Assembly (NCBI GenBank): GCA_044871085.1
Contig: JBIOZI010000296.1
Location: 1 to 18,761, forward strand
From: CADEED01 sp044871085
Lineage (GTDB): Bacteria; Pseudomonadota; Gammaproteobacteria; Steroidobacterales; Steroidobacteraceae
DNA length: 18,761 nucleotides
Direction: 5' to 3'
Position 1 is the first letter of the stretch, and the number at the start of each line of letters is the position of its first letter. This document shows, in pieces, positions 1 to 6,650 of the stretch. The notes beneath the pieces are model-generated. The model was not told the DNA's origin. It did not search any database and was given only the letters and a program-made list of their open reading frames with translations. The position numbers and the translations under genes are program-made.

Positions 1-1059
1 GCTCGCAGGCGCAGACACGAAGACCACACCAACCACGAGGCGTGGGCGATTCCGTACGGAGACCTGATCACGCTGCTGCTGGCGTTCTTCGTGGTGATGT
101 ACGCGATCTCGTCGGTGAACGAAGGCAAGTTCCGTGTGTTGTCGGACTCGCTGAATGCGGCATTCCGCGGCGCGCCGAAGTCGCTCGATCCGGTGCAGGT
201 CGGCGAGAAGCAGCGCGGCAGCGGCGCGGACATCGCGGTCTCGATCGTGCAGCAGGCGAACATCGAGGGCCAGCCGCGCCAGATGCTCGAGGCGGTGTCC
301 ATCGGGCAGGAAGACGGCAAGGGATTGGGCCCGTCGCGTCGAAAAGGCGTCGCCGAGAAGCCGGACGATGCCGAGATGCCGAACGAGCTCTCGAAGCTCG
401 CGGACGAGGTCGAGAAGTCGCTGGCGTTGCTGGTCGACGCCGAGCTCGTGACGATACGCCGCCACTCGTTCTGGATCGAAGTCGAAATCCGCACGGACAT
501 CCTGTTTCCGAGTGGAGTTGCCACCATGTCACCCGCGGCGATCCCGGCGCTGCAGGCATTGGCGAAAGCGCTCGCGCCTTATCCGAATCCGATCCGGGTG
601 GAAGGTCACACGGACAACGTGCCGATCAAGACGGTCATCTTCCCGTCGAATTGGGAGTTGTCATCGGCACGGGCCGCGACGGTCGTGCACCTGCTCGCGA
701 ACGGCGGTGTCGCGCCCAAGCGCCTGTCGGTCATCGGCTTGGGCGAGTGGCATCCGCTCAAGGCCAATGACACCGCGGACGGACGCAACGCGAATCGCCG
801 GGTGTTGCTCGTCATCCTCTCCGGCTCCGCCGAGACGCCGGAGGGCGACGTCAGCGCGCCGGCCATTCCCAATTTGGATGGTGTGGATGGCTCCGCGCCG
901 GGCGAGGGCGCCGCGCCCCAGCCCCTGGCGGTGCCGGGCGAATCCGCCGCGCCGCTGGCACCGGCGCCGGCTCCAGTGCCTTTGCCCACCGCCACCGCCA
1001 CCGCCGCCACGACCTCGGGCACCACCTTGCCGCCGCGCGTGACGCCGGCCACAAACTAG
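1..1059 (+). CDS. motD: Flagellar motor stator protein MotD (MotB family), 5' end missing
   Basis: This is the peptidoglycan-anchored stator subunit that works with MotC/MotA as an ion channel driving flagellar rotation. The frame is open from base 1, so the start lies upstream; 352 codons are present. Residues 13-40 hold the single transmembrane helix with the MotB signature around PYGDLITLLLAFF; Asp21 (bases 61-63) is the expected proton-binding residue. The following SSVNEGKFRVLSDSL is typical of MotD rather than MotB. An OmpA-like peptidoglycan-binding domain covers about residues 160-275 and includes VEGHTDNVPI and the NRRVLLVIL end. The last ~75 residues are a low-complexity Ala/Pro/Thr tail, which is long for the family. 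motC probably lies just upstream. In Pseudomonas parA and cheW-like genes follow motD; here a DUF2802 gene follows directly. Confidence 0.93.
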   Translation, partial: ARRRRHEDHTNHEAWAIPYGDLITLLLAFFVVMYAISSVNEGKFRVLSDSLNAAFRGAPKSLDPVQVGEKQRGSGADIAVSIVQQANIEGQPRQMLEAVSIGQEDGKGLGPSRRKGVAEKPDDAEMPNELSKLADEVEKSLALLVDAELVTIRRHSFWIEVEIRTDILFPSGVATMSPAAIPALQALAKALAPYPNPIRVEGHTDNVPIKTVIFPSNWELSSARAATVVHLLANGGVAPKRLSVIGLGEWHPLKANDTADGRNANRRVLLVILSGSAETPEGDVSAPAIPNLDGVDGSAPGEGAAPQPLAVPGESAAPLAPAPAPVPLPTATATAATTSGTTLPPRVTPATN

Positions 1060-1085
1060 TTGGACGCGCGCGCCGGCGGCGGTGC

Positions 1086-1100
1086 TGGCACGAATCCTGC
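1086..1100 (+). promoter_or_regulatory. Candidate sigma-54 (RpoN) promoter, -24/-12 elements
   Basis: TGGCACGAATCCTGC matches the RpoN consensus TGGCAC-N5-TTGC at every position except the first T of the -12 box. The invariant GG (1087-1088) and GC (1099-1100) are separated by exactly 10 bases. It lies 62 bases before the DUF2802 start, so transcription would begin near 1112. Polar flagellar genes of gammaproteobacteria are commonly RpoN/FleQ dependent, which fits the motD neighbour. The activator site was not identified. Confidence 0.6.
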
Positions 1101-1113
1101 TCCTCCTCTTTGC

Positions 1114-1135
1114 ACCACCGCGACGTGACGGTGGT
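1114..1135 (+). other. Hairpin in the motD-DUF2802 gap
   Basis: ACCACCG (1114-1120) and CGGTGGT (1129-1135) form a perfect 7-bp stem with an 8-base loop. Only three T residues follow, so it is at best a weak terminator for the motD transcript. If the sigma-54 site is used, the hairpin would sit at the very 5' end of the DUF2802 mRNA and could protect it. Confidence 0.35.
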
Positions 1136-1161
1136 TTGACTACGAAGACGAGGAGAGATCG

Positions 1162-1584
1162 ATGTCGCTCGCGAATCCCGATACCTGGTGGTTAGTCCTG
1201 CGCAGCCTGGTGCTGCTGGCCGCGTTCGGCGTGTTCGCACGGGCGCTGCTCGGCGCACGCCGCGATGCGGCGCTGCAATTCGCGCAGCTCACGCAGCAGC
1301 ACGCGCACGCTCTGGCGGAGATCCGCCAGCTCTCGGCGCAGATCGGCGAGATCCAGGCGCAGGTGCACGACCTGTCACTGCCGTCACCGATGGTGATGCC
1401 GCGGCCGAGCGCGCCGCCGCCCCCGCCGGTCGCCAGCCTGCCGCCCCCGGCGCGTGGTTACGAGATGGCCATCCGGATGGCGCGCGGCGGCGCCAGCGTC
1501 GAGGAGATCGCCGCCGCCTGCGGAGTGCCGCGTGCGGAGGCCCGGCTGCTGCGCCAACTGCACGTGGGCGCCAACGCGGCTTGA
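1162..1584 (+). CDS. DUF2802 membrane-anchored protein of flagellar/chemotaxis loci
   Basis: This is a 140-residue protein of unknown biochemical role. It has one N-terminal transmembrane helix (about residues 9-28), then a probable coiled coil rich in Gln, Ala and Glu (about 35-75). A proline-rich linker follows (about 80-100), and then a short C-terminal DUF2802 domain (about 102-137) with GYEMAIRMARGGASVEEIAA and a helix-turn-helix-like AEARLLRQLH end. AGGAGAG at 1151-1157 is a good ribosome binding site and fixes the ATG at 1162. In Pseudomonas the family occurs at the end of the motCD-parA-cheW run, which suggests a role in placing or assembling polar flagellar or chemotaxis proteins; this is inference. 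A sigma-54 promoter match lies just upstream. An 80-base gap separates it from the HDOD genes. Confidence 0.82.
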   Translation: MSLANPDTWWLVLRSLVLLAAFGVFARALLGARRDAALQFAQLTQQHAHALAEIRQLSAQIGEIQAQVHDLSLPSPMVMPRPSAPPPPPVASLPPPARGYEMAIRMARGGASVEEIAAACGVPRAEARLLRQLHVGANAA

Positions 1585-1630
1585 CATATCGCGCCGCGGA
1601 GCACGCGGGTCACATTCGACTTCGAAACGT

Positions 1631-1657
1631 TAAATAGTCGACGCGCGGTACCGATAA
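1631..1657 (+). promoter_or_regulatory. Candidate sigma-28 (FliA) flagellar promoter
   Basis: TAAATAGT (1631-1638) and ACCGATAA (1650-1657) are separated by exactly 11 bases. The FliA consensus is TAAAGTTT-N11-GCCGATAA: the -10 matches 7 of 8 positions and the -35 matches 5 of 8, including the TAAA core. Predicted transcription starts near 1664-1667, right at the first start codons of the HDOD gene. AT-rich sequence of this kind stands out in the otherwise GC-rich window. Confidence 0.6.
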
Positions 1658-1664
1658 CCATTGC

Positions 1665-2573
1665 ATGGGTATGGATCAGGAGTCCGTGGCCGCCGCTCCG
1701 CGCGCGGTCGTGTCGGCTGCCAGTCGCGGCAGCGAGGCTGCGCGCCTGGTCGAATCCCTGACCATCGAGCTCGCCGGCGAGCAGCTCGACCTGCCGAGCT
1801 TTCCCGAAGTCGCGGTGCGCGTGCGCAAGGCGCTGACCAACGACCAGGTGGAAATCGACTTCGTCGTGCGCATCATCAGCGCCGAGCCGGCCCTGGCCGC
1901 GCGGCTGCTGCAACTCGCCAACTCCGCGGCGCTCAACTCGAGCGGTCGCCGCGTCACCGACCTGCGCACCGCCATCTCGCGCATCGGCTTCAACATGGCG
2001 CGCAGCGCGACGATCGCCTTCGCGATGTCGCAGCTGCGCCGCGCCGACGCCTACAAGGGTCTCGGGGATGCGCTCACGGAGCTGTGGCAGCGCAGCGCGC
2101 ACGTCGCCGCCGTCAGCCACGTGGTCGCAAAGCGCTTCACGACGGTGAACGCCGACACCGCGCTGCTCGCCGGGCTGCTGCACGGCATCGGCCGGCTCTA
2201 TCTACTGACGCGCGCCGCGCGCTTCCCGGCGCTGCTGGGTGATGCCGACGCGTACCAGCCCATCGTCGCCGAGTGGCACGCGCGCGTGGCGCAGGCGATC
2301 CTGCGCAACTGGGAGATGGCCGACGAGATCGTCGCCGCCGTCGCCGAGTGCGAGAACGTCCGGCGCGAGCACGAGGGTGCCACCGATCTCACCGACGTGA
2401 TCGCGGTCGGCGGCGCGCTGGCGGCGATCGGCCCCGACCCCGCGGCCGGCGAGCTGCTGTTCCTGGGCATCCCTGCCGCGCGCCGCATGAAACTCGACGC
2501 CAAGGCGTGCGGCATCGCGCTCGCGGAATCGCACCAGGAAATCCACTCTCTCAGACAGGCACTAGGCACATGA
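1665..2573 (+). CDS. HDOD domain signalling protein, copy 1
   Basis: This 302-residue cytoplasmic protein is made of one HDOD domain (about residues 40-235) plus a helical tail. Family marks include LPSFPEVAVRVRKAL, EPALAARLLQLANSAALN and ALLAGLLHGIGRLYLL. The HD-type catalytic pair is not kept: His173 is followed by Gly174, so phosphohydrolase activity is unlikely and the domain probably acts by binding. HDOD proteins are known regulators of motility and stress in several proteobacteria. The start is uncertain: ATGs at 1665 and 1671 have no ribosome binding site and would be leaderless from the sigma-28 site, while AGGAG (1678-1682) sits only 3 bases before an in-frame GTG at 1686. Its stop overlaps the next start (ATGA). 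Confidence 0.9.
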   Translation: MGMDQESVAAAPRAVVSAASRGSEAARLVESLTIELAGEQLDLPSFPEVAVRVRKALTNDQVEIDFVVRIISAEPALAARLLQLANSAALNSSGRRVTDLRTAISRIGFNMARSATIAFAMSQLRRADAYKGLGDALTELWQRSAHVAAVSHVVAKRFTTVNADTALLAGLLHGIGRLYLLTRAARFPALLGDADAYQPIVAEWHARVAQAILRNWEMADEIVAAVAECENVRREHEGATDLTDVIAVGGALAAIGPDPAAGELLFLGIPAARRMKLDAKACGIALAESHQEIHSLRQALGT

Positions 2574-3469
2574 GCGCTACCGACATCGCAACCACTTCAA
2601 CGATCGAGACGCGCGCGATACCGAACACCGTCGTGTTCAGCTTCGTCAAGGCGCTGGCCGGCGAGCTGTCCGCGGGGCAGGTCGAGCTGCCGTCCGTGCC
2701 CGACATCGTGATCAAGCTGCAGCGCACGCTGTCCGACGACAACGTCACCAATGAAACCGTGGTGCGCGTGCTCGGCTCGGAGCCCATGCTCGCGGCGCGC
2801 CTCATGAACATGGCGAACTCCGCCGCGTTGAACACCTCGGGCCGCCTCATCGCCGACCTGCGCATGGCGGTGGCGCGCGTCGGCTTCAACATCGTGCGCT
2901 CGGCCGCGCTCAGCTTCGCGGTCGAGCAGCTCAAGAAGGTCGAGGAATTCCGGCACGTCGAGCCCGCGCTCGACACGCTGTGGAAGGAGAGCGTGCAGAT
3001 CGCGGCGATGGCGCACGTGATCGCGCGGCGCTTCTCCTCGCTCAACGGCGACACCGCGCTGCTCGCCGGCCTCATGCACAACGTGGGCCGCATCTACATC
3101 CTGACGCGCGCCAGCAAGCATCCGAAGCTGTTCGCCGACCGCCTGACGTACGAGTCCATCGTGCGCGACTGGCACGCGAACGTCGCCAAGGCGCTGCTCG
3201 AGAACTGGAAGATCGCCGATGAGATCGTCGAGGCGGTCGGAAGCTACGAGGACATGGATCGCGAGCAGCGCGGGCCGGTGACGCTGACCGACGTGCTCGC
3301 GGTCGCGAAGCTGGTCGAGCGCAACCGCGACGGGCGCGAGCTCACGTCGCCCGACGACACGTTGATCAAAGGGCTGCGGCGGTTGCAGTTGAGCCTGCGC
3401 GACTGCACCTCGGTGCTCGACGAATCGGCGGAAGAGATCGCGGCGTTGAAGACCGCGTTGGGAGGGTAA
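2570..3469 (+). CDS. HDOD domain signalling protein, copy 2
   Basis: This 299-residue protein starts at the ATG overlapping the stop of the preceding HDOD gene by 4 bases, so translation is probably coupled. The same open frame runs on upstream to 2273, but that part lies over copy 1 and is not coding. The HDOD core spans about residues 38-230: LPSVPDIVIKLQRTL, EPMLAARLMNMANSAALN, then LLAGLMHNVGRIYILTRA. The expected HD pair is His170-Asn171, again degenerate. It is clearly paralogous to the genes on both sides through tandem duplication, closest by eye to copy 1 in the stretch after MANSAALN. Likely role: ligand- or partner-binding signalling in motility control (inference). Confidence 0.9.
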   Translation: MSATDIATTSTIETRAIPNTVVFSFVKALAGELSAGQVELPSVPDIVIKLQRTLSDDNVTNETVVRVLGSEPMLAARLMNMANSAALNTSGRLIADLRMAVARVGFNIVRSAALSFAVEQLKKVEEFRHVEPALDTLWKESVQIAAMAHVIARRFSSLNGDTALLAGLMHNVGRIYILTRASKHPKLFADRLTYESIVRDWHANVAKALLENWKIADEIVEAVGSYEDMDREQRGPVTLTDVLAVAKLVERNRDGRELTSPDDTLIKGLRRLQLSLRDCTSVLDESAEEIAALKTALGG

Positions 3470-3473
3470 CGGA

Positions 3474-4364
3474 ATGCCCGCGATGGCGTTGGGAACCACG
3501 ACGATCGAAAACATCGTGGCGCATGATTCGGCGGCCCTCGAGAAGGATCTCTCCGGCGTCAAGCCCGACGCTTCGGTGTCCCTGCCCGGCGTGCCGCAGA
3601 TCGTCACGCGGCTGCAGCAGATGCTCAGCGATCCGGAAGTCGGCATTCCGCAGCTCGTGTCGGTGATCAACTACGAGCCCGTGCTCGTGGGCCGAGTGCT
3701 GCAGATGGCGAATTCCGCGGCGCTGAATCCGGCGCGCAAGAAGGTCGTCGACGTGCGCCAGGCCGTGATGCGCGTGGGCTTCGACCTGCTGCGCTCGTCG
3801 TCTTTGGCGTACGCCATGCGGCAGCTGTCGCAGGCGCACCAGGTGAAGGACATCCGTCCGCATCTCGAGGCGCTGTGGGAGCGCAGTGCGTGGACCGCGG
3901 CCGTCTCGTTCGTCATCGCGCGCAAGTTCACGAAGGTGAATCGCGACCTGGCGTTCCTCGGCGGCCTCATGCACGGCGTCGGCAAGCTGTTCATCCTGAC
4001 GCGCGCGGCGCATTTCCCGTTCGTGCTGCGCGATCGCACCAAGTACGGCGCCATCCTGCGCAAGTGGCACGCGCCGTTCGCCAGGAGCATCCTCTCGGGC
4101 TGGCGCGTCAACGAAGACGTGATCGAAGCCGTCGTGAACTACGAAAACCTCAATCGCGAAGTCATGGGCGACGAGCCCGATCTCACCGACATCCTGGCGA
4201 CCAGCTACCTGGTGGTCGGCCACGCCGGCCGCATGACCGAGCTGTCGATGACCGTCGAGCGCATCGCGGCGTTCTCGCGCCTGCGCCTGAACCTGACGGC
4301 GGTGGAAGATACGCTGGAGCAGGCCAAGGAAGAAATCGAGGACCTGCGCCTCGCCATCCGCTAG
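3474..4364 (+). CDS. HDOD domain signalling protein, copy 3
   Basis: This 296-residue third tandem HDOD protein begins 4 bases after copy 2. GGAGGG at 3461-3466 is a strong ribosome binding site 7 bases before the ATG at 3474; an in-frame ATG at 3483 is a less likely start. The HDOD core spans about residues 36-235: LPGVPQIVTRLQQML, EPVLVGRVLQMANSAALN, FLGGLMHGVGKLFILTRA. The metal-site pair is His167-Gly168, not HD. It diverges most from the other two at the N-terminus and in the tail. It ends the probable sigma-28 operon; a 95-base gap follows with no obvious terminator. Confidence 0.9.
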   Translation: MPAMALGTTTIENIVAHDSAALEKDLSGVKPDASVSLPGVPQIVTRLQQMLSDPEVGIPQLVSVINYEPVLVGRVLQMANSAALNPARKKVVDVRQAVMRVGFDLLRSSSLAYAMRQLSQAHQVKDIRPHLEALWERSAWTAAVSFVIARKFTKVNRDLAFLGGLMHGVGKLFILTRAAHFPFVLRDRTKYGAILRKWHAPFARSILSGWRVNEDVIEAVVNYENLNREVMGDEPDLTDILATSYLVVGHAGRMTELSMTVERIAAFSRLRLNLTAVEDTLEQAKEEIEDLRLAIR

Positions 4365-4459
4365 CAAGGCGGTACCGGGAAGGGGCTCGCCGGGGTTGCC
4401 GCCGCGGGCGATTCGCGTTGTACTGCGCCGTCCATTCTCCGCGCACTGACACGAACGAC

Positions 4460-5155
4460 ATGAAAACGGCCGCCGCCTGCGTCTTGGCCATGGTTGCCGC
4501 AGTGCTCGCCGCATGCGCCCGGCAGGATGCGCAGTCGCTGCCGCGACTGACTCCCAAGGTGTTCGAGCTCGCATTTCAAGGCGGCACCATCCCGCGCGGG
4601 GACGGAAAGCAGCTGAAGTTCGAGCCGGAGCCGCTGGGAAAGCTCCGGTGTCCCACCGGACGCATCGGCGCCATCGAGCCATTCATGACGCGCGATCTGC
4701 GGCCATTCACGGTCTCGGTGCCGCCGGGGGAGTACCGCGTCTCGGTTGCGATCGCGGAAGACATTCCGGGAGACCGGCGCATCGCCTTCGCCAAGATCAC
4801 GTTCGGGTCCAGCCAGCCGGCGTACTGGCAACTGGCGATACCGGAGGGATTCGACGTCGCGAAGCTCGAGCCGGGCCAGGTCGTCGGGTATCCGGTAGAT
4901 GGGGGCATCGGCAGCTTCATGGACGAGCAGACGGCTGAGTCTCTCGATACCGAAGTGGAGAAGGTGGCGTTCAACGCGCAGCTCGAGCAGCAGTTTGCCG
5001 ACCAGCCTTTGAAAGCAATGATTGCCGCGGGCTCGGGCAACGTGGCGGTGTTCTCGACCGGAATTGGAGACGGACGCTACGCCTCGTACTTTGGCTTCGA
5101 TGAAAACGGCGTACCGGTGGCGCTCGTCACGGATTTCGAGATGGTGGAGTGGTGA
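4460..5155 (+). CDS. DUF4241 family lipoprotein
   Basis: This is a 231-residue exported lipoprotein. The N-terminus is a short lipoprotein signal peptide with lipobox LAAC and Cys19 as the lipidated residue. A DUF4241 domain fills most of the rest: CPTGRIGAIEPFMT, VSVPPGEYRVSVAIAED, GGIGSFMDEQTAESL and a C-terminal YASYFGFDENGVPVALVTDF. The function of DUF4241 is unknown to me. The open frame extends far upstream over HDOD3, but the ATG at 4460 is chosen because it gives a proper signal peptide. No clear ribosome binding site is seen. The 95-base upstream gap holds a weak promoter-like pair (TTGCCG 4396-4401, TGTACT 4419-4424, 17-base spacing). It stands alone between the HDOD and amine operons. 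Confidence 0.8.
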   Translation: MKTAAACVLAMVAAVLAACARQDAQSLPRLTPKVFELAFQGGTIPRGDGKQLKFEPEPLGKLRCPTGRIGAIEPFMTRDLRPFTVSVPPGEYRVSVAIAEDIPGDRRIAFAKITFGSSQPAYWQLAIPEGFDVAKLEPGQVVGYPVDGGIGSFMDEQTAESLDTEVEKVAFNAQLEQQFADQPLKAMIAAGSGNVAVFSTGIGDGRYASYFGFDENGVPVALVTDFEMVEW

Positions 5156-5250
5156 CGATTCCCACCCTGGCGCCAGCGCGCCGATGGCGGCGCAGTAAGG
5201 CCCTTCCCCCACGGCACTCCGCCGCCACATACTCCGGGCGGTTCGAACCA

Positions 5251-5258
5251 TATATATA
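5251..5258 (+). promoter_or_regulatory. Candidate -10 element giving a leaderless ligase mRNA
   Basis: TATATATA is the only strongly AT-rich patch in the 111-base gap 5156-5266. A -10 box here would start transcription near 5263-5267, that is at the GTG 5261 or ATG 5267 start codon. No Shine-Dalgarno sequence precedes either codon, consistent with a leaderless transcript. No good -35 box is visible. Confidence 0.4.
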
Positions 5259-5266
5259 GAGTGCCC

Positions 5267-6637
5267 ATGACCCCCGAAAACGTTCGCACGGCGGCCGACG
5301 CGCGCCAGATCGTCGAGGAACGCAAGCTCGATCACGTCAAGGTGGGGGTCTTCGACAACGACGGCATCCTGCGTGGCAAATACATGGGCCGCGACAAGTT
5401 CTTCTCCGCGCTCGACAAGGGTTTCGGCTTCTGCGACGTCGTGCTCGGCTGGGACTCGAACGACCAGCTCTACGACAACGTGAAGTACACGGGCTGGCAC
5501 ACGGCGTATCCGGACGCGCCCGTGCGCGTGGTGCCCGAGACCTGTCGCAGCATCCCGTTCGAAGGCGACATGGTCATGTTCCTGGGCGAATTCTCCGAGC
5601 AGGCCGAGGCGGTGTGCCCGCGCGCCACCTTGCGCCGCGTGCTGAAGAAGGCGGGGGACATGGGCTACCAGGCCATTGCCGCCACCGAGTTCGAGTTCTT
5701 CATGTTCAAGGAGACGCCGGAATCCATCCGCGAGAAGGGGTTCCGCGGGCTAACTACCATGACGCCGGGGTTCTTCGGCTACTCGGTGCTGCGCTCGAGC
5801 GTGCATTCGGAGTTCTACCACCAGCTGCTGAAGCTGTGCGCGGACATGCGCATACCCATCGAGGGCCTGCACACCGAGACCGGCCCCGGCGTGCTCGAGG
5901 CCGCCATCCAGTACTGCGACGCGCTCGAGGCCGCCGACCGCGGCGCGCTGTTCAAGACCTTCACCAAGATCCTGGCGCAGCGCAACGGCCTCATGGCCAC
6001 GTTCATGGCGAAGTGGTCGAAGGACTGGCCGGGCCAGAGCGGCCACATCCATACGTCGTTGAAGCGCGCCGCGGACGACAAGCCGGTATTCCACGACCCC
6101 GCCAAGCCGCACACGATGTCCGACGAGATGCGCTGGTACGTCGGCGGCCAGCAGCGCCTCATGCCCGAGTTGTTAGCCATGGTGGCCTGCACGGTGAACA
6201 GCTACTCGCGGCTCATCCCCGGCTTCTGGGCGCCGACCTCGGCCACCTGGGGCGTCGAAAACCGCACCACGGCGCTGCGCGTCATCCAGGGCGGGCCGCA
6301 TTCGCAGCGCGTCGAATACCGCATCGCCGCGGCGGACATCAACCCGTATCTCGGCATCGCCGTGGCGCTGGGCTCGGGCCTCTACGGCATCGAGCACCGG
6401 ATCGAGCCGGACCCCATGGTCGAGGGCAATGCCTACGACAAGACGTTCCCGCAGGAGCGCTCGCTGCCCCGCACGCTCACCGAGGCGTCGGAATGGCTGG
6501 CGAAGTCCGAGGCGGGGCGCGAGTTGTTTGGCGACGCGTTCGTCGAGCACTTCGCCGCGAGCCGCGAATGGGAGGATCGCGAGTTCCGCAGGGCGATAAC
6601 CGACTGGGAACTCGCGCGTTACTTCGAAATCATTTAG
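5267..6637 (+). CDS. Glutamine synthetase-like gamma-glutamylamide ligase
   Basis: This is a 456-residue member of the glutamine synthetase fold. It probably joins glutamate to an amine with ATP (gamma-glutamylethanolamide, -polyamine or -amide synthetase) rather than making glutamine. The N-terminal beta-grasp domain covers about residues 20-108 and the catalytic domain 116-450. Catalytic marks are ATEFEFF (Glu141, Glu143), HTETGPGVLEA (Glu204, Glu211), GHIHTSL (His260), ENRTTALRV (Glu331, Arg333) and VEYRIAAADINPYL (Arg352). The loop GWDSNDQLYDN (61-71) replaces the ammonium-site loop of true GlnA, which points to an amine substrate. There is no GlnB-type pairing and no second gln gene nearby. 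ATG 5267 is preferred over GTG 5261. It heads an operon with ALDH, alcohol dehydrogenase and a GATase-like hydrolase. Confidence 0.9.
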   Translation: MTPENVRTAADARQIVEERKLDHVKVGVFDNDGILRGKYMGRDKFFSALDKGFGFCDVVLGWDSNDQLYDNVKYTGWHTAYPDAPVRVVPETCRSIPFEGDMVMFLGEFSEQAEAVCPRATLRRVLKKAGDMGYQAIAATEFEFFMFKETPESIREKGFRGLTTMTPGFFGYSVLRSSVHSEFYHQLLKLCADMRIPIEGLHTETGPGVLEAAIQYCDALEAADRGALFKTFTKILAQRNGLMATFMAKWSKDWPGQSGHIHTSLKRAADDKPVFHDPAKPHTMSDEMRWYVGGQQRLMPELLAMVACTVNSYSRLIPGFWAPTSATWGVENRTTALRVIQGGPHSQRVEYRIAAADINPYLGIAVALGSGLYGIEHRIEPDPMVEGNAYDKTFPQERSLPRTLTEASEWLAKSEAGRELFGDAFVEHFAASREWEDREFRRAITDWELARYFEII

Positions 6638-6650
6638 CGTCAGCCACCCC

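Noticed and set aside
2273..2569. Upstream extension of the second HDOD frame
   Set aside because: It overlaps the coding region of HDOD copy 1 in another frame and is Arg-rich; the ATGA overlap start gives the family-like N-terminus.
3875..4459. Upstream extension of the DUF4241 lipoprotein frame
   Set aside because: It overlaps HDOD copy 3; the lipoprotein signal only makes sense from ATG 4460.
5160..5200. GC-rich self-complementary sequence after the DUF4241 gene as terminator
   Set aside because: Pairing is imperfect and no T-run follows; not supportable as an intrinsic terminator.
5267..6637. Housekeeping glutamine synthetase (glnA) for ammonia assimilation
   Set aside because: The ammonium-site loop differs, no glnB/ntr genes are near, and the operon context (ALDH, alcohol dehydrogenase, GATase-like hydrolase) fits amine glutamylation.
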